Below are positions 36,488 through 45,183 of a stretch of 64,000 bases of DNA, in pieces. Both the position numbers and the translations under genes were made by a program. The first letter of the stretch is position 1; each line of letters starts with the position of its first letter. Origin of the DNA: Macrococcus bovicus. Its GTDB lineage: Bacteria > Bacillota > Bacilli > Staphylococcales > Staphylococcaceae. The stretch covers positions 62,001 through 126,000 of the forward strand of contig NZ_SCWF01000001.1 in the NCBI RefSeq assembly GCF_004359575.1, written 5' to 3'. Under the pieces are notes generated by a model. That model was not told the origin of the DNA and made no database searches. It was given only the letters and a program-made list of their open reading frames with translations.

Positions 36488-36757
36488 TTACTTATAATGA
36501 TACCTGCAGGATGCCACTAATATTGCGTCATCATTTATTGTATAAACTAAACGATGTTCCTGATTAATACGCCTGCTGTAATAGCCAGAAAAATTGCCTA
36601 CTAACTTTTCGGGTTTACCTATACAATCCAGTGCACCTTCTTTAGAAATATTTTCTAATAGCTCATTAATCCTTTCAACCATTTTTCTATCTTTCGACTG
36701 AAAATATTCATAATCTTCAAATGCTTGTGGCGAAAAGGTAATATTCAGTTTAGCCAT
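36488..36757 (-). CDS. yoeB: Type II toxin YoeB (Txe family mRNA interferase)
   Basis: 89 residues. RelE/YoeB fold; ribosome-dependent RNase. Conserved features: Glu in MVERINELL, the central GKPEKLVGNFSGYYSRRI block, and EHRLVYTI with catalytic Glu, Arg, His and the terminal CRYHY motif (His and Tyr at about 86-88). ATG touches the yefM stop (TAAATG). Cognate antitoxin upstream. Confidence 0.92.
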   Translation of the reverse strand: MAKLNITFSPQAFEDYEYFQSKDRKMVERINELLENISKEGALDCIGKPEKLVGNFSGYYSRRINQEHRLVYTINDDAILVASCRYHYK

Positions 36758-37006
36758 TTAAATTAATATTTCCTTTGTTTTTACATTTCCGCGTTCTAAG
36801 TTTTCTATCGATTCCAGTAAGTGTTTTGCATTTGCTGGATTTTGCTGTAAATATAGTGTCTCCATGATTTCATTATAGCTATCCTCTGACATGATAACAG
36901 CATTGCGATCTTTTGTCATAATTGTGATTACATCACTATCGTCATTCACTTTATTGATGATTTCCTTAAAATGTTCACGGACGTAGGAATAAGATTTAAC
37001 AGTCAC
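36758..37006 (-). CDS. yefM: Antitoxin YefM (Phd/YefM family)
   Basis: 82 residues from a GTG start at 37006 with AGGAGG eight bases upstream; the longer frame to 37060 crosses the promoter and operator. N-terminal DNA-binding half (VKSYSYVREHFKEIINKVNDD) and C-terminal toxin-neutralising half (NLERGNVKTKEILI). Neutralises YoeB and with it represses the operon. Confidence 0.9.
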   Translation of the reverse strand: MTVKSYSYVREHFKEIINKVNDDSDVITIMTKDRNAVIMSEDSYNEIMETLYLQQNPANAKHLLESIENLERGNVKTKEILI

Positions 37007-37044
37007 CTTGTATACCTCCTTATCATCTATCATTGTTGAAGTAA

Positions 37045-37052
37045 TTGTACAA
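37045..37052. promoter_or_regulatory. YefM-type operator core
   Basis: Perfect palindrome TTGTACAA 40 bases before the yefM start; TGTACA is the core recognised by E. coli YefM. One copy seen, so the site is probable but not certain. Confidence 0.5.
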
Positions 37053-37162
37053 CTAAGCAACTGTGAGTCTATTATAAGACAAATAATTAATATACACTTT
37101 TTAATTCGAAGATAATCATGTTACAATATTTAGTAAATAACCAGAATGAAACAGGAGGATTT

Positions 37163-37426
37163 ATGAGTATTCCAGATATCCTGCTTGGACTTGTCACTAT
37201 TATTTCATCCATCATTTTAATTTATATGATTATTAAAGATACTGATTTAGTTTACGTGATATATACATCTATCATTGCCTCAGTCCTGCTCTTCTGCATC
37301 CGCTTCTTTATGATGGACTTCACAGCTGGTAAGGCCTTTCTTCAATCATTCAACCCCATTATCGTTTTAATTATCATCGTTGTCATAGTTATTTTGATTA
37401 GAAATTTCATCAAGAAGAAAGACTAG
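37163..37426 (+). CDS. Small membrane protein, unknown function
   Basis: 87 residues from ATG 37163 after AGGAGG. Three predicted membrane helices (about residues 5-24, 28-47 and 58-81) and a basic end (KKKD). Family not recognised. It stands alone between yefM-yoeB and the exonuclease gene and ends in a strong terminator. Confidence 0.55.
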   Translation: MSIPDILLGLVTIISSIILIYMIIKDTDLVYVIYTSIIASVLLFCIRFFMMDFTAGKAFLQSFNPIIVLIIIVVIVILIRNFIKKKD

Positions 37427-37465
37427 CGCCATTATGACGTACCAGTGAACAATCAATGAGAAACG

Positions 37466-37498
37466 AAAATAGACAGCCTTTCGCGCTGTCTATTTTCT
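37466..37498. terminator. Terminator between the small membrane gene and ypcP
   Basis: 12-bp perfect stem (37466-37477 with 37485-37496), seven-base loop, T-rich on both strands; likely used by both convergent genes. Confidence 0.8.
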
Positions 37499-37545
37499 AT
37501 ATGTCTTATTTTTTCGGGTGCAAGCTAAAATATAAGCCGTATTCT

Positions 37546-38418
37546 CTACAGCTTCATCAAATAGTTCCTCGCGACTTTCAGCTCATGCTGATCACATACT
37601 TCACACATTTTTACTGTATCTGTCACGTATGGCATGCTGTTTTTGATCTCCTCATAATTCAGCGGCACTTCTGTATGGATGGCTGCGAGCTTCAGGCTCA
37701 TCATCAAGTCATCGTGATACGTCTCAATTTTAGTCTGCTGTCCTTTTGGCAGTTCATGTGTATGGTCTACTGCATTAGCGACTGTGCCGTACTGCTGGAT
37801 GAGCTTGATGGCTGTCTTCTCACCGATGCCTTTGACACCCGGATAGCCGTCTGCCGTGTCACCCATAAAGGCTTTGACATCGACCAGCTGCCCGGGTTCC
37901 AGGCCGTATTCTTCCCTGAACCGGGCTTTAGTATAGACATTATATTCTGTGAAGCCTTTCTTGATGAGCCAGACTTCGATGCGGTCGTCTAAAAGCTGCA
38001 GCAGGTCTTTATCACCGCTGACGATTTTAATGTGATAGTCACCTTCCAGCTGCTTGGCGATCGTACCGATGACGTCATCCGCTTCATAGTTGCGGACACC
38101 GATATTATGAAACCCGAGCTCCTGAGACACTTGCTGCACATGAGCGAACTGCGGGCTCATCTCATCTGGCGGTGCGACGCGGTGTGCTTTATAGGTCTCT
38201 GATATGTCGTTACGGAAAGTGGTGGCACCCATATCCCAGGCGATGATAACGTGATGTGCCTCCGTGTTTCGTACTGCTGTGGCCACATGCCTGATGAAGC
38301 CCTGCACGCCGTTTGTCGGAATGCCCTTACTGTTACGCATGAACTGCTGGTGCATTGCTGTCGCATAGTAATGACGGAATAAGAGTGCCATCCCGTCGAC
38401 TATTAGTAAATTCTCCAT
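37546..38418 (-). CDS. 5'-3' exonuclease (YpcP, PolA N-domain-like)
   Basis: 290 residues. FEN-type nuclease that removes RNA primers and flaps. Metal-binding acidic residues in LIVDGMALLFR (about 6), YEADDVIG (about 112), SGDKDLLQL (about 136) and FMGDTADGYPGVKGIGEKTA (about 186-205, with the helix-3-turn-helix). Follows the sulfurtransferase gene at a distance of one base, so both are co-transcribed. Confidence 0.92.
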   Translation of the reverse strand: MENLLIVDGMALLFRHYYATAMHQQFMRNSKGIPTNGVQGFIRHVATAVRNTEAHHVIIAWDMGATTFRNDISETYKAHRVAPPDEMSPQFAHVQQVSQELGFHNIGVRNYEADDVIGTIAKQLEGDYHIKIVSGDKDLLQLLDDRIEVWLIKKGFTEYNVYTKARFREEYGLEPGQLVDVKAFMGDTADGYPGVKGIGEKTAIKLIQQYGTVANAVDHTHELPKGQQTKIETYHDDLMMSLKLAAIHTEVPLNYEEIKNSMPYVTDTVKMCEVCDQHELKVARNYLMKL

Positions 38419-38419
38419 A

Positions 38420-39184
38420 TTAACCTCTCTCTATGTCCTCTGGATGATGGAAGATCCACTCCGAATAACTGCCGGGGTATAACTTCACCTTTTGATCTGC
38501 TGCTCTCAGCGCTGCATAGACGGGTGTTGCTGACAGTCCCGAGCCGCAGTAGACGATGGCAGTGTCAGCAGCCGGCAGCTGGTCATCAAACACTTTCTCA
38601 TAAGGGAAATTGACGGCGCCCGGAATTCTGCCCGGCTGCACATCAATCGGCTCCTCCTCTCCCAGGAAGCGCTTGTTCGCACGTGCATCCACGAGAGTGG
38701 CAGTGGTATGTCTCACTTCATCACGGCTGGCAATCAAGTCCTGATTGATGCGGGGCTGTTCGCTGTTTCTTAGTGCTTCCAGCTGCCGGATATCTTCCAT
38801 TCGCAGATTTCCTGACGTCTTCGCAATGGTCGATTCATCGTATGACTGCTTCAATACCAGACAGTTGATATCCAGTAGGTCACACAGGAAAAAGAAGCGC
38901 GTCGCCATAAAGCCTTTTGCCACGTCATAGGCGACAGGTATCCGGCCGGCGCTGTACTGGTCGATGAACGACTTGACGAGTGCCATATCAGGCAGCGGGT
39001 GTCGTCCTTCCTCCGGCTTATTCTTGTCATAGAGCACCGGATAGCCCGGCACAAAGATGGCATGTTCGATATGCTGTTCATTATAGGCTGCCAGACTCTT
39101 CTCCAGATCATCCATCACATTCCGGCAGTCAAACAACTGATGCTTGCTGTAATCCATTTCCTCTTCATCTATCCACACTTGCAT
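38420..39184 (-). CDS. Thiosulfate/3-mercaptopyruvate sulfurtransferase (two rhodanese domains)
   Basis: 254 residues. Two rhodanese domains; only the C-terminal one has the active Cys, in VYCGSGLSATP (about residue 214). The N-terminal one has a substituted loop (VAYDVAKGF) and is structural. Moves sulfane sulfur between small thiols. GGAGGG precedes the ATG. Overlaps the dynamin gene stop by 20 bases. Confidence 0.87.
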   Translation of the reverse strand: MQVWIDEEEMDYSKHQLFDCRNVMDDLEKSLAAYNEQHIEHAIFVPGYPVLYDKNKPEEGRHPLPDMALVKSFIDQYSAGRIPVAYDVAKGFMATRFFFLCDLLDINCLVLKQSYDESTIAKTSGNLRMEDIRQLEALRNSEQPRINQDLIASRDEVRHTTATLVDARANKRFLGEEEPIDVQPGRIPGAVNFPYEKVFDDQLPAADTAIVYCGSGLSATPVYAALRAADQKVKLYPGSYSEWIFHHPEDIERG

Positions 39185-42100
39185 ATGATCCCTCCATCAC
39201 CTGTCTGATTTCATTGACGACTGTCTCGTCTATAATATGCTGCTCCCGCTCTGCAATATCTGTCATCAGCTCCTCGTTATACGTGTCCCATTCTGCGGCT
39301 ACTTCAGGTTCACGCTCACTAAGTGCGGTCTTGATAATCTGACTGAAGTGCTGCAGTTTTTCCTCCAGTCGCGCCATCGACTCAGCATGAATGGCCTCAT
39401 ACAAAGCTTCAAGAGATTCTTTTCTGCTCAGATTTCTGTTCGTCACCTTGATCTTAAGAGGCTCAAGTCTTGCGTCCATATATTGCTGGCCGACCGGCAG
39501 GAGCCTGATATCATCCAGGGCGACTATCAGCTGCTGCTCAGCCAGTGTCTGTCTGATGACTGCTGTCTGGTTGATGAGTGACTGATTGAAGATATAGTTA
39601 AGCCGCGGCACAATCATGGAGCCCTCATCTTCAAGCTTATTGGCCAGTTCACCGATGTAGCCGGATTCGTCCACCTGACGCTTATTGAAATAAATCTTAA
39701 TGAGGTCATACAGCTGGATGCGGAAGCGGTCCTTCATAAAGGTCAGCTGCTCGTTCAGCTCCTGCTGCACTTTATCAAGTCCCTGCTGCACATGACCAGG
39801 TTTGAACGGCGGTTCTTTTTTCAGTTCTGCATAATATGTGCGACGGGCCGCTTCCTCCCGTCTCGCTTCTTCTGCGTGACTGACAATATACTGCGCCTGT
39901 GCCTCAAGCTGCTTAACGCCATTCTCAAACTGCGTCATTTTCTGCTGGCGGCTGTCCACATCCGCAAAATGCTGGATGGCAGCCGCGAACTCATTGAACT
40001 GCTCATCTCTTCTGACGAGTGCCTGCTTACTTGAGACACCGAACAGCGCAGAATCTACATTCAGCTGACTGAGCTCAGAATCGAAGTAATCTCTCACCTG
40101 CTCCAGTTCCGCTTCACTGCGTGCAAGGTCAGTCGCATTGATGACGTAGAAAGTCTCACTGTCTGCACTTAAAATCTGCAGGTCCGCCAGATATTTGATG
40201 AACTGCTTGTCGTTCTCCGTGAAGACATGATTGAAATAGGAGACGTAGATCAAGAGATCACTGTCCGCGATGATCTCCGTCGTCTCATTCGTATGACGCA
40301 TATTCGTTGAGCCGATGCCCGGCGAGTCGATGATCACTTTGTCCTTCAGGAAGTCAATCTCATACTGCAGATACAGCCGGTCAACGAAGGCAGAATGTGA
40401 ATCGACCGCTGAATACATCTCAATTTCATCATCCTGTATCTCTTTCATGCTGCCTTCCCTCAGAACGGGCAGGTAATGGGCATAGTTCGTATTCAGTGCC
40501 TCGATGAACTTCTTGAACTGATGGTCCAGCTCAGGCTGCTGTTTATTGTAGAGTCTAAGCCAGGTGTCTACATCATCTGCTTCAATACCGATTGTCCGGC
40601 CGATTTTATTCAGTTCATTGAGCAGCATCTCGACCGACTTGAATTTCACCTGATGGGTATGGCCGTAGCTGAGTTCAGTGATGGCCGCTGTCGTCGGATT
40701 CGGTGAGGAGATTAAATAGTGGTCGCCAAGGAGTGCATTGATCAGTGAACTTTTCCCCGCGCTGAAAGCACCGAAGACCACAATACGTGTCACGTCATGC
40801 TGGATGCGCGCCAATTGTTTATGCAGACGGGCAGTCATATCACTGAAATAGCTGATCTGACTGAATGTCTCAAGCTGTTTGACGGCCTCTTCCAGATGAC
40901 TCTCCTTCCGCTCCAGACGTCTTCTTTCCTGTTTTCTTACTTGCTGCTGATCCATCAGTTCAAGTGTCACCTTTGTCCGGTCAATCAGGCGGTCAATCGA
41001 TTCATCGACATGAATATAATAGTGACGATAGTTTTCAGTCGTCAGCGAGTCAATCAGCTCATTCAGCATATCGTAGCGTGCCAGCAGATCTGCCGACTCA
41101 TTTGCCGCTGGATTTAATTTGGACACATTTAGATTTTTTATGAACATTTCGATATAAGGTCTGTTCTCCCGTACGACTGCCTGCTCCACATATTTCTTTA
41201 ACTGGTCGGTATAATTCAGGACATAATCCTGTGTCACCATCGCCTGATTATTCATCAGTGACACCAGGTCCTCCGCCTGCAGCGCAAACCTATAATGTCT
41301 GACCTCATGCAGCCACTCTCCTGCCGTATACTTCGCAAGCTGGTCATAGAGTGCACGGATATGGAAATTGACCTGCTTATCTATCGAGTCATTCAAGTCG
41401 CTAAGGACAGCCGTCATCTGCTGATTCCGTATATCCTGTCTTTTCTTGTCCTTGCCGAAGAAGCCGCCCACTTTATAGTCCGGTGAATAGACTTCCAGCA
41501 GTGTCTTGATTTCTTCGCGGATCTCAAAAGGAATGAGGTAGGCGTTCTTCAGAATGCTGCGGATACTCGCAAGAAAATAGTTTTCAGTGGATTCAGCTGT
41601 CTCGAAAAGAGCCTGTTCCTCTGTCAGGGACTGCGTCTCCAGAATGGCTGCACGCTGTGATTCTATAGAGGACGCGTCCAGTCCCAGCTCGTCCAGTATG
41701 CCCTGCTGTTCAGCCTGCAGGAAAGCGAGCTGCTCAGTGGTGATATAGTGTGTGATCCGGTCAAAGAAGGTCTCATGACTCTTCGCTACGAGGTCACTAC
41801 TGAACAGCAAACCTTTCAGCTCATTGACTTGATTAAGTTCATGCGGATAAATGGAGGTGAACAGCATGTTCTCCACTTCAATTCCCCAAGTGTCCAGATT
41901 CTGCCGGATGGATGCTTCAAAATCAGTGAGACTGATTTCATTCTCATCGTGCTTATCGATCTGATTGATGATGAAGATAAGCGGCATTCCCAGACTATTC
42001 AGGCGCTTCATCTCCTTAAAGTTCTTCTCAGACTCCACATGATTATATTCAACTGTGTAGACGATGACATCACTCGTGAGGAGATACTTCATCGTATTCG

Positions 42101-42545
42101 CTTCATGGTTACTGAAAGTGGCATCAATACCGGGCGTGTCCTGCAGTGTCAGTCCAAGCGGCAGGTCTTGACTGGTTTTCCTGACTTCGACTGATTCAAT
42201 CCGCTGATTCTCGGTATTGATTTTCTTGACTGCGTCATAATCAGTTACGACAGCATATTCCCGCTTCTCAAGATTGACGATGATTTCTTCCTGCTCAGCA
42301 ATCGTAATCTGCGCTGAGTTACTGGTCGTCGGTACCGGAGAGCTCGGCAGAATATCTTCCCCTAACAGATGATTGATCAGAGAAGACTTGCCTGACGAGA
42401 AATGTCCGATGAAACTGATGATCCGTTTGTCCTCATAGACTTTCTTGATGACTTCATTGATCTGTCCGACAAGCAGTGTATGATCCGATTTCTCTACTTC
42501 TTTCTTTAGTTTATATAGCTGATCGATCTGGTCTTTTTTATTCAT
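39165..42545 (-). CDS. Double dynamin-like GTPase (DynA/YpbR family)
   Basis: 1126 residues from ATG 42545 (GGGG ahead); an upstream in-frame start to 42575 has no ribosome binding site. Two dynamin modules in tandem: P-loops GHFSSGKSSL (about residues 48-57) and GAFSAGKSSL (about 605-614), switch motifs DTPGIDAT (about 130) and DSPGIGSTN (about 770), G4 NQIDKHD and NATDLA, long helical stalks after each. B. subtilis DynA remodels and protects membranes under stress and phage attack; the same role is inferred. Head of the operon with sulfurtransferase and exonuclease. Confidence 0.92.
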   Translation of the reverse strand: MNKKDQIDQLYKLKKEVEKSDHTLLVGQINEVIKKVYEDKRIISFIGHFSSGKSSLINHLLGEDILPSSPVPTTSNSAQITIAEQEEIIVNLEKREYAVVTDYDAVKKINTENQRIESVEVRKTSQDLPLGLTLQDTPGIDATFSNHEANTMKYLLTSDVIVYTVEYNHVESEKNFKEMKRLNSLGMPLIFIINQIDKHDENEISLTDFEASIRQNLDTWGIEVENMLFTSIYPHELNQVNELKGLLFSSDLVAKSHETFFDRITHYITTEQLAFLQAEQQGILDELGLDASSIESQRAAILETQSLTEEQALFETAESTENYFLASIRSILKNAYLIPFEIREEIKTLLEVYSPDYKVGGFFGKDKKRQDIRNQQMTAVLSDLNDSIDKQVNFHIRALYDQLAKYTAGEWLHEVRHYRFALQAEDLVSLMNNQAMVTQDYVLNYTDQLKKYVEQAVVRENRPYIEMFIKNLNVSKLNPAANESADLLARYDMLNELIDSLTTENYRHYYIHVDESIDRLIDRTKVTLELMDQQQVRKQERRRLERKESHLEEAVKQLETFSQISYFSDMTARLHKQLARIQHDVTRIVVFGAFSAGKSSLINALLGDHYLISSPNPTTAAITELSYGHTHQVKFKSVEMLLNELNKIGRTIGIEADDVDTWLRLYNKQQPELDHQFKKFIEALNTNYAHYLPVLREGSMKEIQDDEIEMYSAVDSHSAFVDRLYLQYEIDFLKDKVIIDSPGIGSTNMRHTNETTEIIADSDLLIYVSYFNHVFTENDKQFIKYLADLQILSADSETFYVINATDLARSEAELEQVRDYFDSELSQLNVDSALFGVSSKQALVRRDEQFNEFAAAIQHFADVDSRQQKMTQFENGVKQLEAQAQYIVSHAEEARREEAARRTYYAELKKEPPFKPGHVQQGLDKVQQELNEQLTFMKDRFRIQLYDLIKIYFNKRQVDESGYIGELANKLEDEGSMIVPRLNYIFNQSLINQTAVIRQTLAEQQLIVALDDIRLLPVGQQYMDARLEPLKIKVTNRNLSRKESLEALYEAIHAESMARLEEKLQHFSQIIKTALSEREPEVAAEWDTYNEELMTDIAEREQHIIDETVVNEIRQVMEGSYASVDR

Positions 42546-42586
42546 AGTAATCCCCTTTTGTGAACAATATAACAAATTTTGCGAAG

Positions 42587-42602
42587 TGTGATATTTATCA
42601 CA
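42587..42602. promoter_or_regulatory. Crp/Fnr-like palindrome upstream of the oxidase operon
   Basis: TGTGATATTTATCACA: arms TGTGATA and TATCACA around TT. It fits the TGTGA-N6-TCACA consensus of Crp/Fnr-family regulators, which includes staphylococcal ArcR, and partly that of Rex. It lies 64 bases before the oxidase operon and 42 bases before the divergent dynamin gene, so either could be controlled. Confidence 0.6.
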
Positions 42603-42665
42603 TTATTAATTGGCCTTCTTTATTATTATAAAGAAAGAAAAGTTAATTAGAAAGGACGGAAGGAC

Positions 42666-42836
42666 ATGGCTAAAGATAAAGATCAGATTCAAGCGGAGCA
42701 GCAGGAACTGGCACCTGAATACGATTCACACGATGATCTGGATCTGCGCGGGACAATGATCTCAGTTTTAACATTAGGTGCTATCTTTGTAATGTTATGG
42801 TTTTCAATCTTTATTCTATTCATCGAACGTATTTAA
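42666..42836 (+). CDS. Cytochrome c oxidase subunit IIa (ba3 type)
   Basis: 56 residues. A charged cytosolic N-terminus (MAKDKDQIQ...HDDLDLRGT) precedes one membrane helix (about residues 31-52) ending IFILFIERI. Small single-helix subunit IIa proteins sit directly before CbaB in ba3-type oxidase operons. GGACGGAAGG gives the ribosome binding site. 12 bases before subunit II. Confidence 0.75.
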   Translation: MAKDKDQIQAEQQELAPEYDSHDDLDLRGTMISVLTLGAIFVMLWFSIFILFIERI

Positions 42837-42848
42837 GGAGGGGTTATT

Positions 42849-43328
42849 GTGCATAAGTTAGAGAAAATCTGGTTAGGGCTCGGGATGGGGTCACTTGTTT
42901 TATTCCTCGTTATTATATTAGTCCAGGCCATCCATTTAGGTCACGAGCCAGCTGCAAGTGGCGGCGAATATGTCGATCCGGAGCTTGTAGACAAACACGA
43001 AACATTCAAAAATCCAGGATTACATAAGGTGGAAGGCAAAGACTGGGATTATGAACTGGTCTTTGTCGTTTCAGCATTCAACTATAATCCGGGTAATGTA
43101 GAAATTCCTAAAGGGGCTAAAGTGAAAATCATCGCAACTTCCAAAGACGTTAACCACGGTTTTGAAATTGCACACACAAACGTGAACTTCATGGTGGTGC
43201 CCGGCCATATCAGTACATTCACAAAGACATTTGATAAAAAAGGTGAATATCTCCTTCTTTGTAATGAATATTGCGGAATGGGCCACGCTGATATGAAATC
43301 CAACATTAAGGTGGTTGATAAAAAATGA
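42849..43328 (+). CDS. cbaB: ba3-type cytochrome c oxidase subunit II
   Basis: 159 residues starting with GTG after AAGGAGGGG. One N-terminal membrane helix (about 8-30), then an extracellular cupredoxin domain with the CuA ligands: His in VNHGFEI (about 102), CNEYCGMGH (Cys about 138 and 142, His 146) and Met in ADM (about 149). Accepts electrons from cytochrome c. Overlaps the subunit I start by 4 bases (ATGA). Confidence 0.9.
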   Translation: MHKLEKIWLGLGMGSLVLFLVIILVQAIHLGHEPAASGGEYVDPELVDKHETFKNPGLHKVEGKDWDYELVFVVSAFNYNPGNVEIPKGAKVKIIATSKDVNHGFEIAHTNVNFMVVPGHISTFTKTFDKKGEYLLLCNEYCGMGHADMKSNIKVVDKK

Positions 43329-45058
43329 GCGAAGTAATCTATAGAAGTGATGCGAGCGAGCATCATCACTACCGCAAGCATCAGGTATTTGAGGTCAACG
43401 AAAAAGAAGATAACAAACGTCTGGATCCAAAAGATGCCAAGTTGGTTATGGCGCATATGTATGTCGCTATCGTCTGCTTGATTATCGGCGGTCTTGCCGG
43501 TCTTGTTCAGACGCTTGTCCGTTCCGGTACATTGGAATTACCGGCAGGCATCGGTTACTATCAGATCCTGACCGTTCATGGTATTATCCTGGCACTTGTT
43601 CTGACCACGTTCTTCATCATGGGCTTTCAGATTTCAGCTATCTCAAGAACAACCGGTACCTTCTCGCCTCTAGCACGCCGTTTAGGCTGGACCGGCTTCT
43701 GGGTGATGCTGATCGGAACAGCGATGGCAGCGACGATGGTCCTGCTTAACAAAGCGACTGTTCTCTATACATTCTATGCTCCGCTGCAAGCGCACGTGAT
43801 CTTCTATGTCGGTATGGCACTAGTGATTGTCGGCTCCTGGATTTCGGCAGCCGGTCAGATGATGGGCTACTTCCGTTACAGAAAAGAGCATAAAGGTCAG
43901 AAAACACCTTTAATCAGTTATATGGCGACCATCAACAACGTCATGTGGATTGTCTGCTCTATCGGTGTCGCACTCACTGTTCTTCTGCAGATGATTCCTT
44001 GGTCACTCGGTCTCGTAGAACGGATCGACGTCACACTGAGCCGGACGCTCTTCTGGTATTTCGGTCACGCACTTGTCTATTTCTGGTTGTTACCTGCTTA
44101 CATGTCCTGGTATGCAGTCGTGCCGAAAATTATCGGCACGAAAGCATTCTCTGATAACCTGGCTCGTTTTGCTTTCATGCTCTTCCTGTTCTTCTCGATT
44201 CCGGTCGGTATCCACCACCAGTTAGTGGAACCGGGTATCGAAGCGACATGGAAATATGTTCAAGTGGTTTTAACATTCATGGTTGTCATTCCGTCACTTA
44301 TGACTGCCTTCAGTCTCTTCGCAACCTTTGAGACATACGGCCGTAGAACCGGTGCAAAAGGACTGCTCGGCTGGCTGAAAACATTACCTTGGAACGACGC
44401 ACGTTTCGTCCTGCCTTTCATCGGAATGGCTGCCTTTATTCCAGGCGGTGCCGGAGGTTTAGTCAACGCTTCAGCACAGATGGACCAGGTCGTTCATAAT
44501 ACCATCTGGATTACCGGTCACTTCCATTTAACAGTGGCGACTGCCGTCATCCTGACATTCTTCGGCACGATGTACTGGCTGATTCCGCACTGTACGGGTC
44601 GTGTCTTAACAAAACAGCTGAATAAGCTTGCATTGATTCAAGGCTATATGTGGGCACTCGGTATGTCCATCATGTCTGGTGCGATGCACTTCATCGGATT
44701 ATTTGGGGCACCACGTCGCTCAACTTATTCAGAGTACGGCGGTTCAAAAGTCGCTGCTGAGTGGATTCCTTACCAGATCATTCAGGCAATCGGCGGTACC
44801 ATTCTTTTCGTCTCCATTATCTTAGTCGTCATCATCTTTATCAGACTGGCATTCTTCGCGCCAAAAGGACATGAACCTTACCCTATCTCAACAGCGATGG
44901 ATGAACATTTACCAACGACTAAACTGGTTGAGAACTGGAAGTTCCTGCTGGTCGTTACAATCGCGTTAATCTTAATTGCATATACTATTCCAGTCAGTCA
45001 GATGTTTATTGATCCACCGCCAGGCGCTAAAGGCTTCGGTGAAGGTAAACTCTGGTAA
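43325..45058 (+). CDS. cbaA: ba3-type cytochrome c oxidase subunit I
   Basis: 577 residues, about 13 membrane helices. Haem and CuB ligands visible: low-spin haem His in TVHGII (about 80), CuB His in FGHALVYFWL (about 243), HH in IHHQLVEPG (about 299-300), and haem His pair in TGHFHLTVAT (about 400-402). Family B haem-copper oxidase that reduces O2 and pumps protons with one K-like channel. Forms an operon with subunits IIa and II. This terminal oxidase can explain an oxidase-positive phenotype. Confidence 0.93.
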   Translation: MSEVIYRSDASEHHHYRKHQVFEVNEKEDNKRLDPKDAKLVMAHMYVAIVCLIIGGLAGLVQTLVRSGTLELPAGIGYYQILTVHGIILALVLTTFFIMGFQISAISRTTGTFSPLARRLGWTGFWVMLIGTAMAATMVLLNKATVLYTFYAPLQAHVIFYVGMALVIVGSWISAAGQMMGYFRYRKEHKGQKTPLISYMATINNVMWIVCSIGVALTVLLQMIPWSLGLVERIDVTLSRTLFWYFGHALVYFWLLPAYMSWYAVVPKIIGTKAFSDNLARFAFMLFLFFSIPVGIHHQLVEPGIEATWKYVQVVLTFMVVIPSLMTAFSLFATFETYGRRTGAKGLLGWLKTLPWNDARFVLPFIGMAAFIPGGAGGLVNASAQMDQVVHNTIWITGHFHLTVATAVILTFFGTMYWLIPHCTGRVLTKQLNKLALIQGYMWALGMSIMSGAMHFIGLFGAPRRSTYSEYGGSKVAAEWIPYQIIQAIGGTILFVSIILVVIIFIRLAFFAPKGHEPYPISTAMDEHLPTTKLVENWKFLLVVTIALILIAYTIPVSQMFIDPPPGAKGFGEGKLW

Positions 45059-45061
45059 CCC

Positions 45062-45088
45062 AAACTCCCTGCGGGGAGTTTTTCTTTT
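45062..45088 (+). terminator. Terminator of the oxidase operon
   Basis: 8-bp stem (45062-45069 with 45074-45081), four-base loop, T-rich tail. Confidence 0.82.
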
Positions 45089-45183
45089 GCCTTAAATGAA
45101 AAGTATCCATAAAATATTATTTAAAGTTTACATAACATAGTTATATTAATTAAAAAGACAAAAAAATGAGATACGGATGTATC

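Noticed and set aside
37456-37992. 178-codon plus-strand frame opposite ypcP
   Set aside because: It starts in a terminator stem and is antisense to conserved exonuclease codons.
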